7,484 nt of DNA, taken from NCBI GenBank assembly GCA_945483375.1, contig CALYRQ010000035.1, positions 1 to 7,484 on the forward strand. The letters run 5' to 3'. Below the pieces are notes generated by a model. That model did not search any database, was not told the origin of the DNA, and worked only from the letters and a program-made list of their open reading frames with translations. The position numbers and the translations under genes are program-made. This DNA is from an uncultured Elusimicrobia bacterium (GTDB lineage: Bacteria; Elusimicrobiota; Elusimicrobia; Elusimicrobiales; Elusimicrobiaceae). How positions within the stretch are numbered: the stretch's first letter is position 1; the number at the start of each line of letters is the position of its first letter. Shown in pieces: positions 1 through 5,984 of the stretch.

Positions 1-586
1 CCGCCCAGCCGAACGTTATGTCCGGCGGGAAATTGTTGTTCTTATATTGTATCACTTTATGCCAGGAGGCTTTCAAGTCCCAGGACGCCAGTTCCGTACG
101 GGCCTGCACCGCCGCAGACGTGGCTATTTGGTGAAACGAATCCGCCAGCGGGTTGCCTAATCGGTCCACATACACTTTATAGCGTTCCTGCCCCGCCCAA
201 ACCGCCAAAACGGGATTTTTGATAACCCCCCAGCGGTAAAACGGTTTCCATTCTGCTCCGGCGCCGTAACCCACCGCGCGGTAGCCCACGGCGGTCGGCT
301 GCCAGAATGTGGCGGCAGTGAGGGACCAGTCGTCGTTTAATTCGTAGGACCCCGTCAGTTTATAACGGGAAATAGTGCCGGATTCGTCGTATTCTTTATC
401 GGTTTGGCGGTAGTATTCGTAATGGGGCGTAAGGACAAAACCGTTGTCTAAATCCGCCCGGTAAAAGCCCCGCACGGCGGAGTAGCCGCGTTCTCCGTTT
501 ACCCCCGAAAAACTGAGCTGCCCGTAGCATAACGCACACGGGCAGATCAGCAGGACTAAACTTAGTAACGCGTTTTTAAGCCGCAT
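1..586 (-). CDS. Exported beta-barrel-like envelope protein, N-terminal 195 residues (3' part outside window)
   Basis: The frame is open from an ATG at 586-584 to the left edge with no stop, so the gene is truncated by the window and not visibly broken. The first residues (MRLKNALLSLVLLICPCALC, then YGQ) form a signal peptide with a basic start and hydrophobic core; cleavage near residue 22 is plausible. There is no good lipobox. The mature part is rich in Tyr, Trp, Phe and Gly and has alternating polar/apolar stretches such as YKLTGSYELNDDWSLTAATF, with turn-like Asn/Asp/Gly segments. This suggests antiparallel beta strands of an outer-membrane barrel. I do not recognise the family and assign no function. 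Its ATG overlaps the stop of the upstream deoxyhypusine synthase-like gene by one base (TAATG) and has no clear Shine-Dalgarno of its own, so translation is probably coupled. A periplasmic beta protein is an alternative. Confidence 0.72.
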   Translation of the reverse strand, partial: MRLKNALLSLVLLICPCALCYGQLSFSGVNGERGYSAVRGFYRADLDNGFVLTPHYEYYRQTDKEYDESGTISRYKLTGSYELNDDWSLTAATFWQPTAVGYRAVGYGAGAEWKPFYRWGVIKNPVLAVWAGQERYKVYVDRLGNPLADSFHQIATSAAVQARTELASWDLKASWHKVIQYKNNNFPPDITFGWA

Positions 587-1662
587 TATTTTTTGGCTTT
601 TTTGGCTTTCATCGCGGCGACTTTGGCGTCTTCTTCCTGTAAGAATTTTACATAGTTGGACGCTTTGCGTTTTTTCCACGCGCCTTTGTGATAGCCGTAA
701 CCGATGATGAGCGGAATCAGCGTCGTGCATTCGCCGTACACCATCTGCTCAAGGGCGGTGGAAACTTTACCCCAGGAAGAGGCTTCTTTAAGGGTGGAGC
801 CGGATAATGCGCCGTCGCGCACGTCCGCCACGGTGATTTGCACGGCGTATTTGTGCATCGGGGTGTCCGCACCTAAAATTTCGGCCGCGACAACGGTGTC
901 CTGCGCGAAGTTTTTCGGTACGCCGCCGGACCACATCATAAGGCCGGTTTCTTTGGCTTTGATTTTGATTTTGGTCAGTTCCAGGAAGTCTTTGGCGCTG
1001 TCGATAGACACGTGGGCTTCCGGGTGTTCCGTCTGGTGGGCTACAAAGCCGAAACCGGCGGAGCAGTCCGAAAACGCGGGCACGAACACGGGCACGCCGT
1101 ATTTGTAAGCGTTGTAGACGATGGAATCTTTGCCTTTGCCTTGTTTCTCCAGCCATTTACCCATTTCCCAGATAAATTCGCGGGAAGAGTAGGGACGGGG
1201 TTCGAGATAGTTGCAGATTTTGTGGATGGTTTCGTCGCATTCTTTGAGCTGGTCTTCGTCGATATAGGTATCGTAAATGCGGTCGATATGCAAGTCGCGC
1301 AGGAGGTTATCGTCTTGATTGTAAGGAGTACCGACGTAATGTTTGTACCCGAGAGCTTCAAAGAAGTCCTGGTCTACGATGTTGGCGCCGTTGGAAACAA
1401 TCGCGTCGACCATGTTGTTTTGAATCATGTCCACCACCACTTTTTTCATGCCGGCGGAAACCAACGACCCCGCGATGCACAAAATGACGGAGCATTTCTT
1501 GTCGGACAGCATCATGTTATAGATTTTGCTCGCTCTGGCCACTTCGCGGGACGCATAGGCCATGCTCCCAAAGGCTTCCACCATGGGGACCACATTGTAT
1601 TTTTTCAAATCAATGTGTTTGATGGTGTCTTTGAGAAAGTCTTTTTTGGTAAGTTTTGCCAT
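586..1662 (-). CDS. Deoxyhypusine synthase-like protein (NAD-dependent aminobutyl transferase family)
   Basis: The 358-residue protein matches the deoxyhypusine synthase fold family over its full length. In eukaryotes and archaea this enzyme moves the aminobutyl group of spermidine, with NAD, onto a lysine of eIF5A/aIF5A. Visible motifs: the glycine/serine segment AGSLVSAG (64-71), SNGANIVDQDF (90-100), FVPAFSDCSAGFGF (193-206), WSGGVPKNF (244-252), and SSWGKV (295-300). Lys299 in the last motif aligns with the catalytic lysine of the human enzyme (Lys329, in SWGKI). The C-terminus is a lysine/alanine tail (MKAKKAKK). Bacteria lack hypusinated eIF5A, so the true substrate is unknown. Formation of homospermidine or another polyamine is a reasonable guess from the chemistry. 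The start is supported by AGAGGTG (1671-1677) eight bases upstream. It is the first gene of a unit with the exported protein at 1-586. The family call is firm, the reaction is not. Confidence 0.9.
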   Translation of the reverse strand: MAKLTKKDFLKDTIKHIDLKKYNVVPMVEAFGSMAYASREVARASKIYNMMLSDKKCSVILCIAGSLVSAGMKKVVVDMIQNNMVDAIVSNGANIVDQDFFEALGYKHYVGTPYNQDDNLLRDLHIDRIYDTYIDEDQLKECDETIHKICNYLEPRPYSSREFIWEMGKWLEKQGKGKDSIVYNAYKYGVPVFVPAFSDCSAGFGFVAHQTEHPEAHVSIDSAKDFLELTKIKIKAKETGLMMWSGGVPKNFAQDTVVAAEILGADTPMHKYAVQITVADVRDGALSGSTLKEASSWGKVSTALEQMVYGECTTLIPLIIGYGYHKGAWKKRKASNYVKFLQEEDAKVAAMKAKKAKK

Positions 1663-1705
1663 TTATTTTACACCTCTGCTGGATTTATTTACTTCTATTT
1701 AGTAA

Positions 1706-1734
1706 ATTATATTAAATAACACGCGGATTTCCTA
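1706..1734 (-). promoter_or_regulatory. Probable promoter of the deoxyhypusine synthase-like unit
   Basis: A perfect TATAAT on the minus strand lies at 1711-1706 in an AT-rich stretch, about 45 bases upstream of the start codon at 1662. At 17-base spacing the -35 position (1734-1729) reads TAGGAA, a poor match to TTGACA, so only the -10 box is convincing. The whole gap 1663-1804 is divergent and must also hold the glyA promoter. I could not place a convincing glyA -35/-10 pair. Confidence 0.42.
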
Positions 1735-1804
1735 GAAAAATATGTAAAAATTCCGCACGGAGCGGGCCCCGTTTGTCAGTCCCCCGCCCAAGGAGCGTTT
1801 TACC

Positions 1805-3052
1805 ATGTATCCCAATTTACAAAAAACCGATCCCGAAGTTTTTGGCGCGGTAGCCAAAGAACTCGCCCGCCAACGCGAAAAATTAGAACTTATCGCGTCC
1901 GAAAATTTTACCTCTATGGCCGTTATGCAGGCGCAGGGGTCCGTACTCACCAACAAATACGCCGAAGGTTATCCCGGCAAACGCTATTACGGCGGCTGCG
2001 AACATGTGGACGTTGTGGAAACTTTGGCGATTGAACGCGCCAAACAAATTTTCGGAGCCGAACACGCCAACGTACAGCCGCACTCCGGCGCGCAAGCCAA
2101 TATGGCCGTGTATTTTGCCTTGTTACAACCGGGCGACACCGTTTTGGGCCTCAATCTTTCCCACGGCGGACACTTAACGCACGGGCACCCGCTGAACTTT
2201 TCGGGCAAGCTCTACAACATTATTGCCATGAACGTCCGCCCGGACACGGAACAAATCGATTACGAAGAAGCCGCCAAACTGGCTTTGGAACACAAACCCA
2301 AACTGATTATGGCGGGTGCTTCCAACTATTCGCGCGTGTTCGACTGGAAACGCTTAAGAGAAATTGCCGATTCGTGCGGCGCGTACCTGGCGTGCGACGT
2401 GGCGCACTACGCGGGCCTGATTGCCGCGGGCGAATACCCGAACCCCGTTCCGTATGCCGACGTGGTCACCACTACCACGCACAAAACCCTCCGCGGGCCG
2501 CGCGGCGGGCTGATTCTGTGCAAAGAATCTTTGGCCAAACAAATTAATTCCGCCGTATTCCCCGGCGTGCAGGGCGGACCGCTGATGCACGTCATCGCCG
2601 CCAAAGCCGTTTGCTTCGGCGAAGCGTTAAAACCCGAATTTAAAACGTACCAGCACCAAGTAAAAGTAAACGCGGCCGAACTCGCCAAACAGCTGATGGC
2701 GCGCGGCTACCGCCTGGTAGCCGGCGGCACGGACTGCCACGTGATGTGCATTGATTTGCGTTCCAAAGGCTTAACGGGCAAAGCGGCCGAAGCCGCGCTC
2801 GACAAAGCGGGCATTACCGCCAACAAAAACACCATTCCGTTTGATCCGGAAAAACCGTTTGTCACAAGCGGGCTGCGGTTGGGAACGCCCGCCGTCACCA
2901 CGCGCGGAATGAAAGAAGAAGATATGGCGCAAGTGGCCGCGTTTATCGACGAAGCCATCTCTCACCATGAGGACGAAACTTACTTGCGGGAAGAAGCCGC
3001 GCGCGTAAAAGCGTTTTTGGAAAAATTCCCGCTGTACCCGGAATTACACTAA
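1805..3052 (+). CDS. glyA: Serine hydroxymethyltransferase
   Basis: This cytoplasmic PLP enzyme converts serine and tetrahydrofolate to glycine and 5,10-methylene-tetrahydrofolate, the main source of one-carbon units for purines, thymidylate and methionine. At 415 residues it is full length (E. coli GlyA has 417). Signature stretches appear in order: LIASENF (29-35), [15 protein letters not shown] (50-64), the PLP phosphate-binding region [11 protein letters not shown] (93-103), [13 protein letters not shown] (197-209) with Asp198 and His201, the PLP-lysine segment [15 protein letters not shown] with Lys227, and [16 protein letters not shown] near the C-terminus for carboxylate binding. No key residue is missing. 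The ATG at 1805 is preceded by AGGAG (1791-1795), nine bases away. It is a single-gene unit: the divergent gene lies 142 bases upstream and a hairpin terminator follows the stop directly. PLP and tetrahydrofolate make it a metabolic neighbour of prs and purine synthesis, but it is not in their operon. Confidence 0.98.
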   Translation: MYPNLQKTDPEVFGAVAKELARQREKLELIASENFTSMAVMQAQGSVLTNKYAEGYPGKRYYGGCEHVDVVETLAIERAKQIFGAEHANVQPHSGAQANMAVYFALLQPGDTVLGLNLSHGGHLTHGHPLNFSGKLYNIIAMNVRPDTEQIDYEEAAKLALEHKPKLIMAGASNYSRVFDWKRLREIADSCGAYLACDVAHYAGLIAAGEYPNPVPYADVVTTTTHKTLRGPRGGLILCKESLAKQINSAVFPGVQGGPLMHVIAAKAVCFGEALKPEFKTYQHQVKVNAAELAKQLMARGYRLVAGGTDCHVMCIDLRSKGLTGKAAEAALDKAGITANKNTIPFDPEKPFVTSGLRLGTPAVTTRGMKEEDMAQVAAFIDEAISHHEDETYLREEAARVKAFLEKFPLYPELH

Positions 3053-3062
3053 TCTAAAAAGC

Positions 3063-3092
3063 AAAAGCCCCGGACAAATCCGGGGCTTTTTT
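3063..3092. terminator. Rho-independent terminator, probably bidirectional, between glyA and the pilin-like gene
   Basis: A perfect 12-bp stem (3063-3074 with 3079-3090, core GCCCCGGA/TCCGGGGC) closes over a CAAA loop. It is followed by a T run on the plus strand (3087-3092), 10 bases after the glyA stop. On the minus strand the stem is followed by TTTTGCTTTTT, so it can also end the convergent pilin transcript, whose stop codon (3093-3091) lies inside the plus-strand T run. Confidence 0.93.
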
Positions 3093-3558
3093 ACATCCGG
3101 ATTTCAAAATAACCGTGTCCGTTTTCCACACCGCCCAAACTTTTGCACGCTTTTTTGCCCGCCTCCACAGCCGAAAAACAAGAAAGAATGAGGGTGGAAT
3201 AATTCCAGTCAAAACCGACAATCGACTGATAGTTTTTTACAAAACTATATTTCAGATACGATTTGGACAGCATAAGGGTATGTCCGACCCCGTCCAAACA
3301 AAGCGAAATACCCGTTCCGTCCTCCTCCCGATAAGATGAAAACGGACACCCCAAATCCAGTTCCGCCATGCGGTGCGTATACGCCCCGTTCGCGATTTTA
3401 TATACTTCCTCTGCTTCCAAATAAGGCCGGGCCAACGCTACCCCGTTCATCAAACGGCTTTTGTTCACCGCTACTTGATATTGCGGCAGCGCCACAGCCG
3501 CCAAGATACCGATGATAAGCACAACAACCAACAATTCTATCAGCGTAAAACCTTTCAT
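3091..3558 (-). CDS. Type IV pilin-like (pseudopilin) protein
   Basis: The protein has 155 residues from the chosen start. It opens with a class III prepilin signal: leader MKG, a cleavage site before Phe4, then FTLIELLVVVLIIGILAAVALPQYQ. The Glu at mature position 5 (residue 8) needed for assembly is present, followed by the single hydrophobic helix. PilD-type peptidase would cleave and methylate it, and it would assemble into a pilus or type II secretion pseudopilus. The globular part is short and has four cysteines (71, 87, 127, 138), enough for two disulfides. It ends with ACKSLGGVENGHGYFEIRM, a style common in Elusimicrobiota pilin-like proteins. The frame is open up to an ATG at 3732, but that adds 58 residues before the leader, which no prepilin needs. 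The start at 3558 gives a canonical leader and has a weak GGGA (3571-3568) nine bases upstream. No assembly genes adjoin it, so it is an orphan pilin whose role (adhesion, uptake, secretion) cannot be read from context. Confidence 0.9.
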   Translation of the reverse strand: MKGFTLIELLVVVLIIGILAAVALPQYQVAVNKSRLMNGVALARPYLEAEEVYKIANGAYTHRMAELDLGCPFSSYREEDGTGISLCLDGVGHTLMLSKSYLKYSFVKNYQSIVGFDWNYSTLILSCFSAVEAGKKACKSLGGVENGHGYFEIRM

Positions 3559-3567
3559 AATGCTTTT

Positions 3568-3571
3568 TCCC
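3568..3571 (-). promoter_or_regulatory. Weak ribosome binding site that supports the pilin start
   Basis: GGGA on the minus strand lies nine bases before the ATG at 3558. It is weak, but the other in-frame ATGs (3585 and 3732) show no better site, and the ATG at 3585 falls inside a palindrome. The site and the prepilin leader together decide the start. Confidence 0.4.
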
Positions 3572-3583
3572 ACAAAAAACGTC

Positions 3584-3608
3584 ATACTGAGAAGTTTCTG
3601 CTCAGCAT
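3584..3608. repeat. Short palindrome upstream of the pilin gene
   Basis: On the minus strand ATGCTGAG (3608-3601) and CTCAGTAT (3591-3584) flank a nine-base loop. They pair over 8 bp with one G-U wobble in RNA. It begins 26 bases before the pilin start. The surrounding GATGCTGAG...CTCAGTATGAC pattern resembles the short palindromic repeats scattered in many bacterial genomes. Only one copy is in this window, so the repeat status is an inference. Confidence 0.5.
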
Positions 3609-3679
3609 CTCCCTTTTTTAAAAGAAAAATTCCGTAACCCTGCGGGCCTCCAACCACTACAGACTGCCCCCAGTTTGTC

Positions 3680-3729
3680 AAAAAAAAAAAACGGGGCACC
3701 CCCCTTGCCGGAGTTCTGTCTGACGGCAA
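3680..3729 (-). other. Hairpin, G/C-run and 12-base T run downstream of the pth terminator (possible second terminator)
   Basis: On the minus strand TTGCCG (3729-3724) pairs with CGGCAA (3710-3705). Next comes GGGGGGTGCCCC (3704-3693), able to form a GGGG/CCCC stem with a four-base loop. Twelve T residues follow (3691-3680). This looks like a second, backup terminator after the one at 3733-3762, or an attenuator for the pilin transcript. TTGACA (3681-3676) directly after the T run is a perfect -35 hexamer, but no good -10 follows at 16-18 bases. Confidence 0.42.
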
Positions 3730-3732
3730 CAA

Positions 3733-3762
3733 AAAAGCCCCGGCATCTCTGCCGGAGCTTTT
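3733..3762 (-). terminator. Rho-independent terminator of the glmU-prs-rplY-pth operon
   Basis: The minus-strand stem AAAAGCTCCGGCA/TGCCGGGGCTTTT (3762-3750 with 3745-3733) pairs 12 of 13 positions with one A/C mismatch and has a four-base loop. It ends in six T residues (3736-3731). It starts 17 bases after the pth stop codon and is the natural end of that operon. Confidence 0.9.
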
Positions 3763-3779
3763 AATAAAATAAAAAACGG

Positions 3780-4340
3780 TTAATTAAACTTATTCATCGC
3801 TTTTTCCAAGCCTTCGGAAAAAAACGTTTCCACCGCTTCCACCGCGCGGGAAAGCGCGTCCTCTAAAGCGGTTTCCTGGGATTTGGGAAAATTGGATAAA
3901 ACAAAATTTGCTAAATCAAACTTGTCCGGCTTCGGCCCCACCCCTACGCGCAGGCGCGGGATATCTTGCGTGCCCAGCTGTTCAATCACGCTTTTCATGC
4001 CTTTTTGACCGCCGGCGGACCCGTTTTTGCGAATACGCAGTTTGCCGACCTCCAAAGCCACTTCGTCAAAACAAATCAAACAGTTTTGCGGCGCGACTTT
4101 ATAGAACCGGGCCAGGCTGGATACAGCCCGACCCGATTCGTTCATATAAGTAGACGGCTTGAGCAGGAAAACTTCGCACCCGCCCAAAGTAACCTTGGCA
4201 TATTCTCCCAGCTTCTGCCAGGCGTTCCAGGAAGCTCCCCATTTGCGCGCGGCCTCGTCCAACACCATAAATCCGGCGTTGTGACGCGTACGCGCATATT
4301 GGGTTCCAGGGTTGCCCAGCCCGGCCAAGAGATATTGCAT
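3780..4340 (-). CDS. pth: Peptidyl-tRNA hydrolase
   Basis: The cytoplasmic enzyme cuts the ester bond of peptidyl-tRNAs that drop off ribosomes, freeing tRNA for reuse. At 186 residues it has the normal length of the bacterial Pth family (E. coli 194). Visible motifs: GLGNPG (7-12, with Asn10), TRHNAGF (18-24, with catalytic His20), KPSTYMNESG (61-70, with Asn67), FDEVALEVGKLRIR (91-104, with Asp92) and RLRVGVG (129-135). The usual GSAGGHNGxKS segment here reads GSAGGQKGMKS (107-117), so the positions of E. coli His113 and Asn114 are Gln112 and Lys113. The core catalytic pair is intact, so I still expect an active enzyme. The ATG lies three bases after the rplY stop and has no clear Shine-Dalgarno, which suggests reinitiation by ribosomes finishing rplY. 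It is the last gene of the operon. Confidence 0.97.
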   Translation of the reverse strand: MQYLLAGLGNPGTQYARTRHNAGFMVLDEAARKWGASWNAWQKLGEYAKVTLGGCEVFLLKPSTYMNESGRAVSSLARFYKVAPQNCLICFDEVALEVGKLRIRKNGSAGGQKGMKSVIEQLGTQDIPRLRVGVGPKPDKFDLANFVLSNFPKSQETALEDALSRAVEAVETFFSEGLEKAMNKFN

Positions 4341-4343
4341 AGG

Positions 4344-5006
4344 TTATTTTTTGGCCAAATTGCCTTCTTCGTCTTTTTTGCCTTTCGTGGAAGAGCTTTC
4401 CGGCTGAGCGGCGGCATCGGCGGCCGGCGCGGCGGCGGGAGCTTCTTCTTCTTCTTTCGGAACCATCAAGTGCACGACGGGGGCTTCTTTGTCGGTTACG
4501 AGTTCCACGCCTTCGGGCAGTTTCACGTCGCCGGCCAAGATACCTTTGTTGATGGTCATCGGGGTGATATCCAACACGATTTCGTGCGGAATGGCGCTGA
4601 CCAAAGCGCGCACTTCGAGTTCGCGCAAGATGTGTTCCACGATGGCGCCGTAGTTGGTAACGTCGGCGGGGGTGCCTTCGAGTTTAAGCGGAACGACGAC
4701 GTCCATTTTGTCTTTCATGCTGACACGCTGAAAGTCGGCATGGATCGGGTTGTCGGTTACGGCGTGGTACTGAATTTCTTTGACCAGGGCGAGTTCGTTT
4801 TCACCGTTCAAAGCGATTTCCACGATGGTGTTTTTACCGGCTTTGACGATTTTTTCCAAATCTTTTACGCTCACGGTAACGCTGACGGGTTCTTTATGGC
4901 CGCCGTACACCACGGCCGGAACTTTCTTCTCCGCTCTGATTTGGGAGAGGGTTCCTTTTACGCCGATCCCTTCGCGGGTAACGGCAGAGATGCTTACTTT
5001 TTCCAT
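4344..5006 (-). CDS. rplY: Large-subunit ribosomal protein bL25, long CTC/TL5 form
   Basis: The protein binds 5S rRNA in the large ribosomal subunit. At 220 residues it is the two-domain CTC/TL5 type, not the roughly 95-residue single-domain E. coli L25. The N-terminal RNA-binding domain spans about 1-95 and shows KKVPAVVYGG (27-36) and HADFQRVS (89-96). The C-terminal beta domain spans about 97-184 (VPLKLEGTPADV, LRELEVRALVSAIPHEIVLDIT, ending VVHLMVPKE). A low-complexity tail (185-220) has a Glu run, Ala/Pro, Ser and mixed Lys/Asp/Glu, and is probably disordered. GGAGGA (5017-5012), five bases before the ATG at 5006, is the strongest Shine-Dalgarno in the operon, in line with a need for more product than its neighbours. 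In Bacillus the homologue ctc is a stress-induced gene in the same position. Confidence 0.96.
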   Translation of the reverse strand: MEKVSISAVTREGIGVKGTLSQIRAEKKVPAVVYGGHKEPVSVTVSVKDLEKIVKAGKNTIVEIALNGENELALVKEIQYHAVTDNPIHADFQRVSMKDKMDVVVPLKLEGTPADVTNYGAIVEHILRELEVRALVSAIPHEIVLDITPMTINKGILAGDVKLPEGVELVTDKEAPVVHLMVPKEEEEAPAAAPAADAAAQPESSSTKGKKDEEGNLAKK

Positions 5007-5021
5007 TGTATTCCTCCAAAT

Positions 5022-5037
5022 ATTTTCGTTCGAAAAT
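5022..5037 (-). other. Small perfect inverted repeat between prs and rplY
   Basis: ATTTTCG and CGAAAAT (7 bp each) are separated by two bases, so as RNA this would form a 6-bp stem with a GAAC loop. It lies in the 33-base gap between the prs stop and the rplY Shine-Dalgarno, and is AT-rich and weak. It could be a processing or translation-tuning element, or chance. Confidence 0.3.
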
Positions 5038-5039
5038 TT

Positions 5040-5984
5040 TTAATTAAACATGTCGCTGATGGAGCGGCCGTCGTGGTTGCGTTTAATGGCGTCCGCCAGC
5101 AGATACGAAACGGACAGCACGTCCACTTTCGGGCCCAAGTCGCGAATCGGCAGAGAATCGGAAATGATTAACTTTTTGATATCGGACTTGTTGATTTTGT
5201 CCATCGCGTTGCGCGACAGCAGGCCGTGCGTGCACGCCGCGTAAATTTCGCGCGCGCCGCGTTCTTTGATTTTTTGCGCCACGGTGGTAAGCGTACCGGC
5301 CGTATCCACAATATCGTCAAAGATAATAGCCACTTTGTCTTTTACGTCGCCGATGACGTTGTACACCACCGCTTCGTTGGCTTTGGGGCGGCGTTTATCA
5401 ATGATAACCAGCCCCGCATCCATACGCGCGGCGAATTTGCGGGCGCGTTCCACGCCGCCCACGTCCGGCGAAATAACCACAAGGTCGTTGCGGTCGAAAT
5501 CTTTAAAATAATCCAGAAACACTTTGCGCGCGCGCAGGTGGTCTACGGGAATATCAAAAAAACCCTGGATTTGGCCGGCGTGCAGGTCCACCGTCATAAT
5601 GCGGTCCGCACCCGCTTTGGTAATCAGGTTGCTGGCCAGTTTGGCGGTAATCGGCACGCGGGGGGACGCTTTGCGGTCCGCACGGGCGTAACCGAAGTAG
5701 GGGATTACCGCAGTAATTCTGCCCGCGCTGGCGCGCTTGAACGCGTCAATCATAATTAAGAGTTCCATCAAATTTTCGTTGACGGGCGGACAGGTGGGCT
5801 GGATGATGTAGCAATCGTGTGCGCGTACGCTTTCCAGGATTTGCACGTCGATTTCTCCGTCGGCAAACCGTTCCACGCGCAGTTTGCCCATGTCCATATT
5901 CAAGTGTTCGCAAATTTTCTGCGCCAAAGCAATGTTGGAATTGCCGGAGAAAATCCTCAAATCACCGTTTACGCTTTTAGTCAT
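5040..5984 (-). CDS. prs: Ribose-phosphate pyrophosphokinase (PRPP synthase, class I)
   Basis: The enzyme transfers pyrophosphate from ATP to ribose 5-phosphate, giving PRPP for purines, pyrimidines, NAD, histidine and tryptophan. At 314 residues it equals the usual length (E. coli 315). Motifs: RFADGEIDVQI (39-49), the ATP-binding stretch PYFGYARADRKASPRVPITAK (95-115), VDLHAGQIQGFF (132-143), the catalytic flexible loop DKRRPKANE (196-204, with Lys197 and Arg199), and the PRPP-binding loop IIFDDIVDTAGT (220-231, with Asp223 and Asp224). All key residues are present. Its start overlaps the end of glmU by eight bases (ATGACTAA), and AAAGGTG (6000-5994) inside glmU lies nine bases upstream, so both coupling and its own initiation are possible. 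glmU also uses a nucleotide (UTP) whose synthesis needs PRPP, a plausible reason for co-transcription. Confidence 0.98.
   Translation of the reverse strand: MTKSVNGDLRIFSGNSNIALAQKICEHLNMDMGKLRVERFADGEIDVQILESVRAHDCYIIQPTCPPVNENLMELLIMIDAFKRASAGRITAVIPYFGYARADRKASPRVPITAKLASNLITKAGADRIMTVDLHAGQIQGFFDIPVDHLRARKVFLDYFKDFDRNDLVVISPDVGGVERARKFAARMDAGLVIIDKRRPKANEAVVYNVIGDVKDKVAIIFDDIVDTAGTLTTVAQKIKERGAREIYAACTHGLLSRNAMDKINKSDIKKLIISDSLPIRDLGPKVDVLSVSYLLADAIKRNHDGRSISDMFN

Noticed and set aside
1012..1719. A 235-codon open frame on the plus strand opposite the deoxyhypusine synthase-like gene
   Set aside because: It is a shadow of the real gene, rich in Phe, Val and His, with no recognisable motif.
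1741..1804. Possible riboswitch or attenuator in the glyA leader (GCGGG at 1762-1766 with CCCGC at 1783-1787)
   Set aside because: Only a five-base pairing is visible, with no conserved aptamer pattern and no T run before the start codon.
3584..3606. Alternative pilin start at the ATG at 3585 (leader MTFFVGKSIMKG)
   Set aside because: This leader length is possible for some prepilins, but the ATG lies inside the palindrome and has no Shine-Dalgarno, so 3558 is preferred.
3650..3704. Possible G-quadruplex from the G runs on the minus strand
   Set aside because: The runs are unevenly spaced and interrupted by C runs that would pair with them instead.
3559..3732. N-terminal extension of the pilin-like protein from an ATG at 3732
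   Set aside because: It would put 58 residues before the prepilin leader and would run through hairpins and a T run. The internal ATG at 3558 gives the canonical short leader.
3966..5171. A 401-codon open frame on the plus strand opposite pth and rplY
   Set aside because: It is antisense to two well-supported genes and its translation is Phe/His/Arg/Gly-rich with no domain, as expected from the reverse frame of GC-biased codons.
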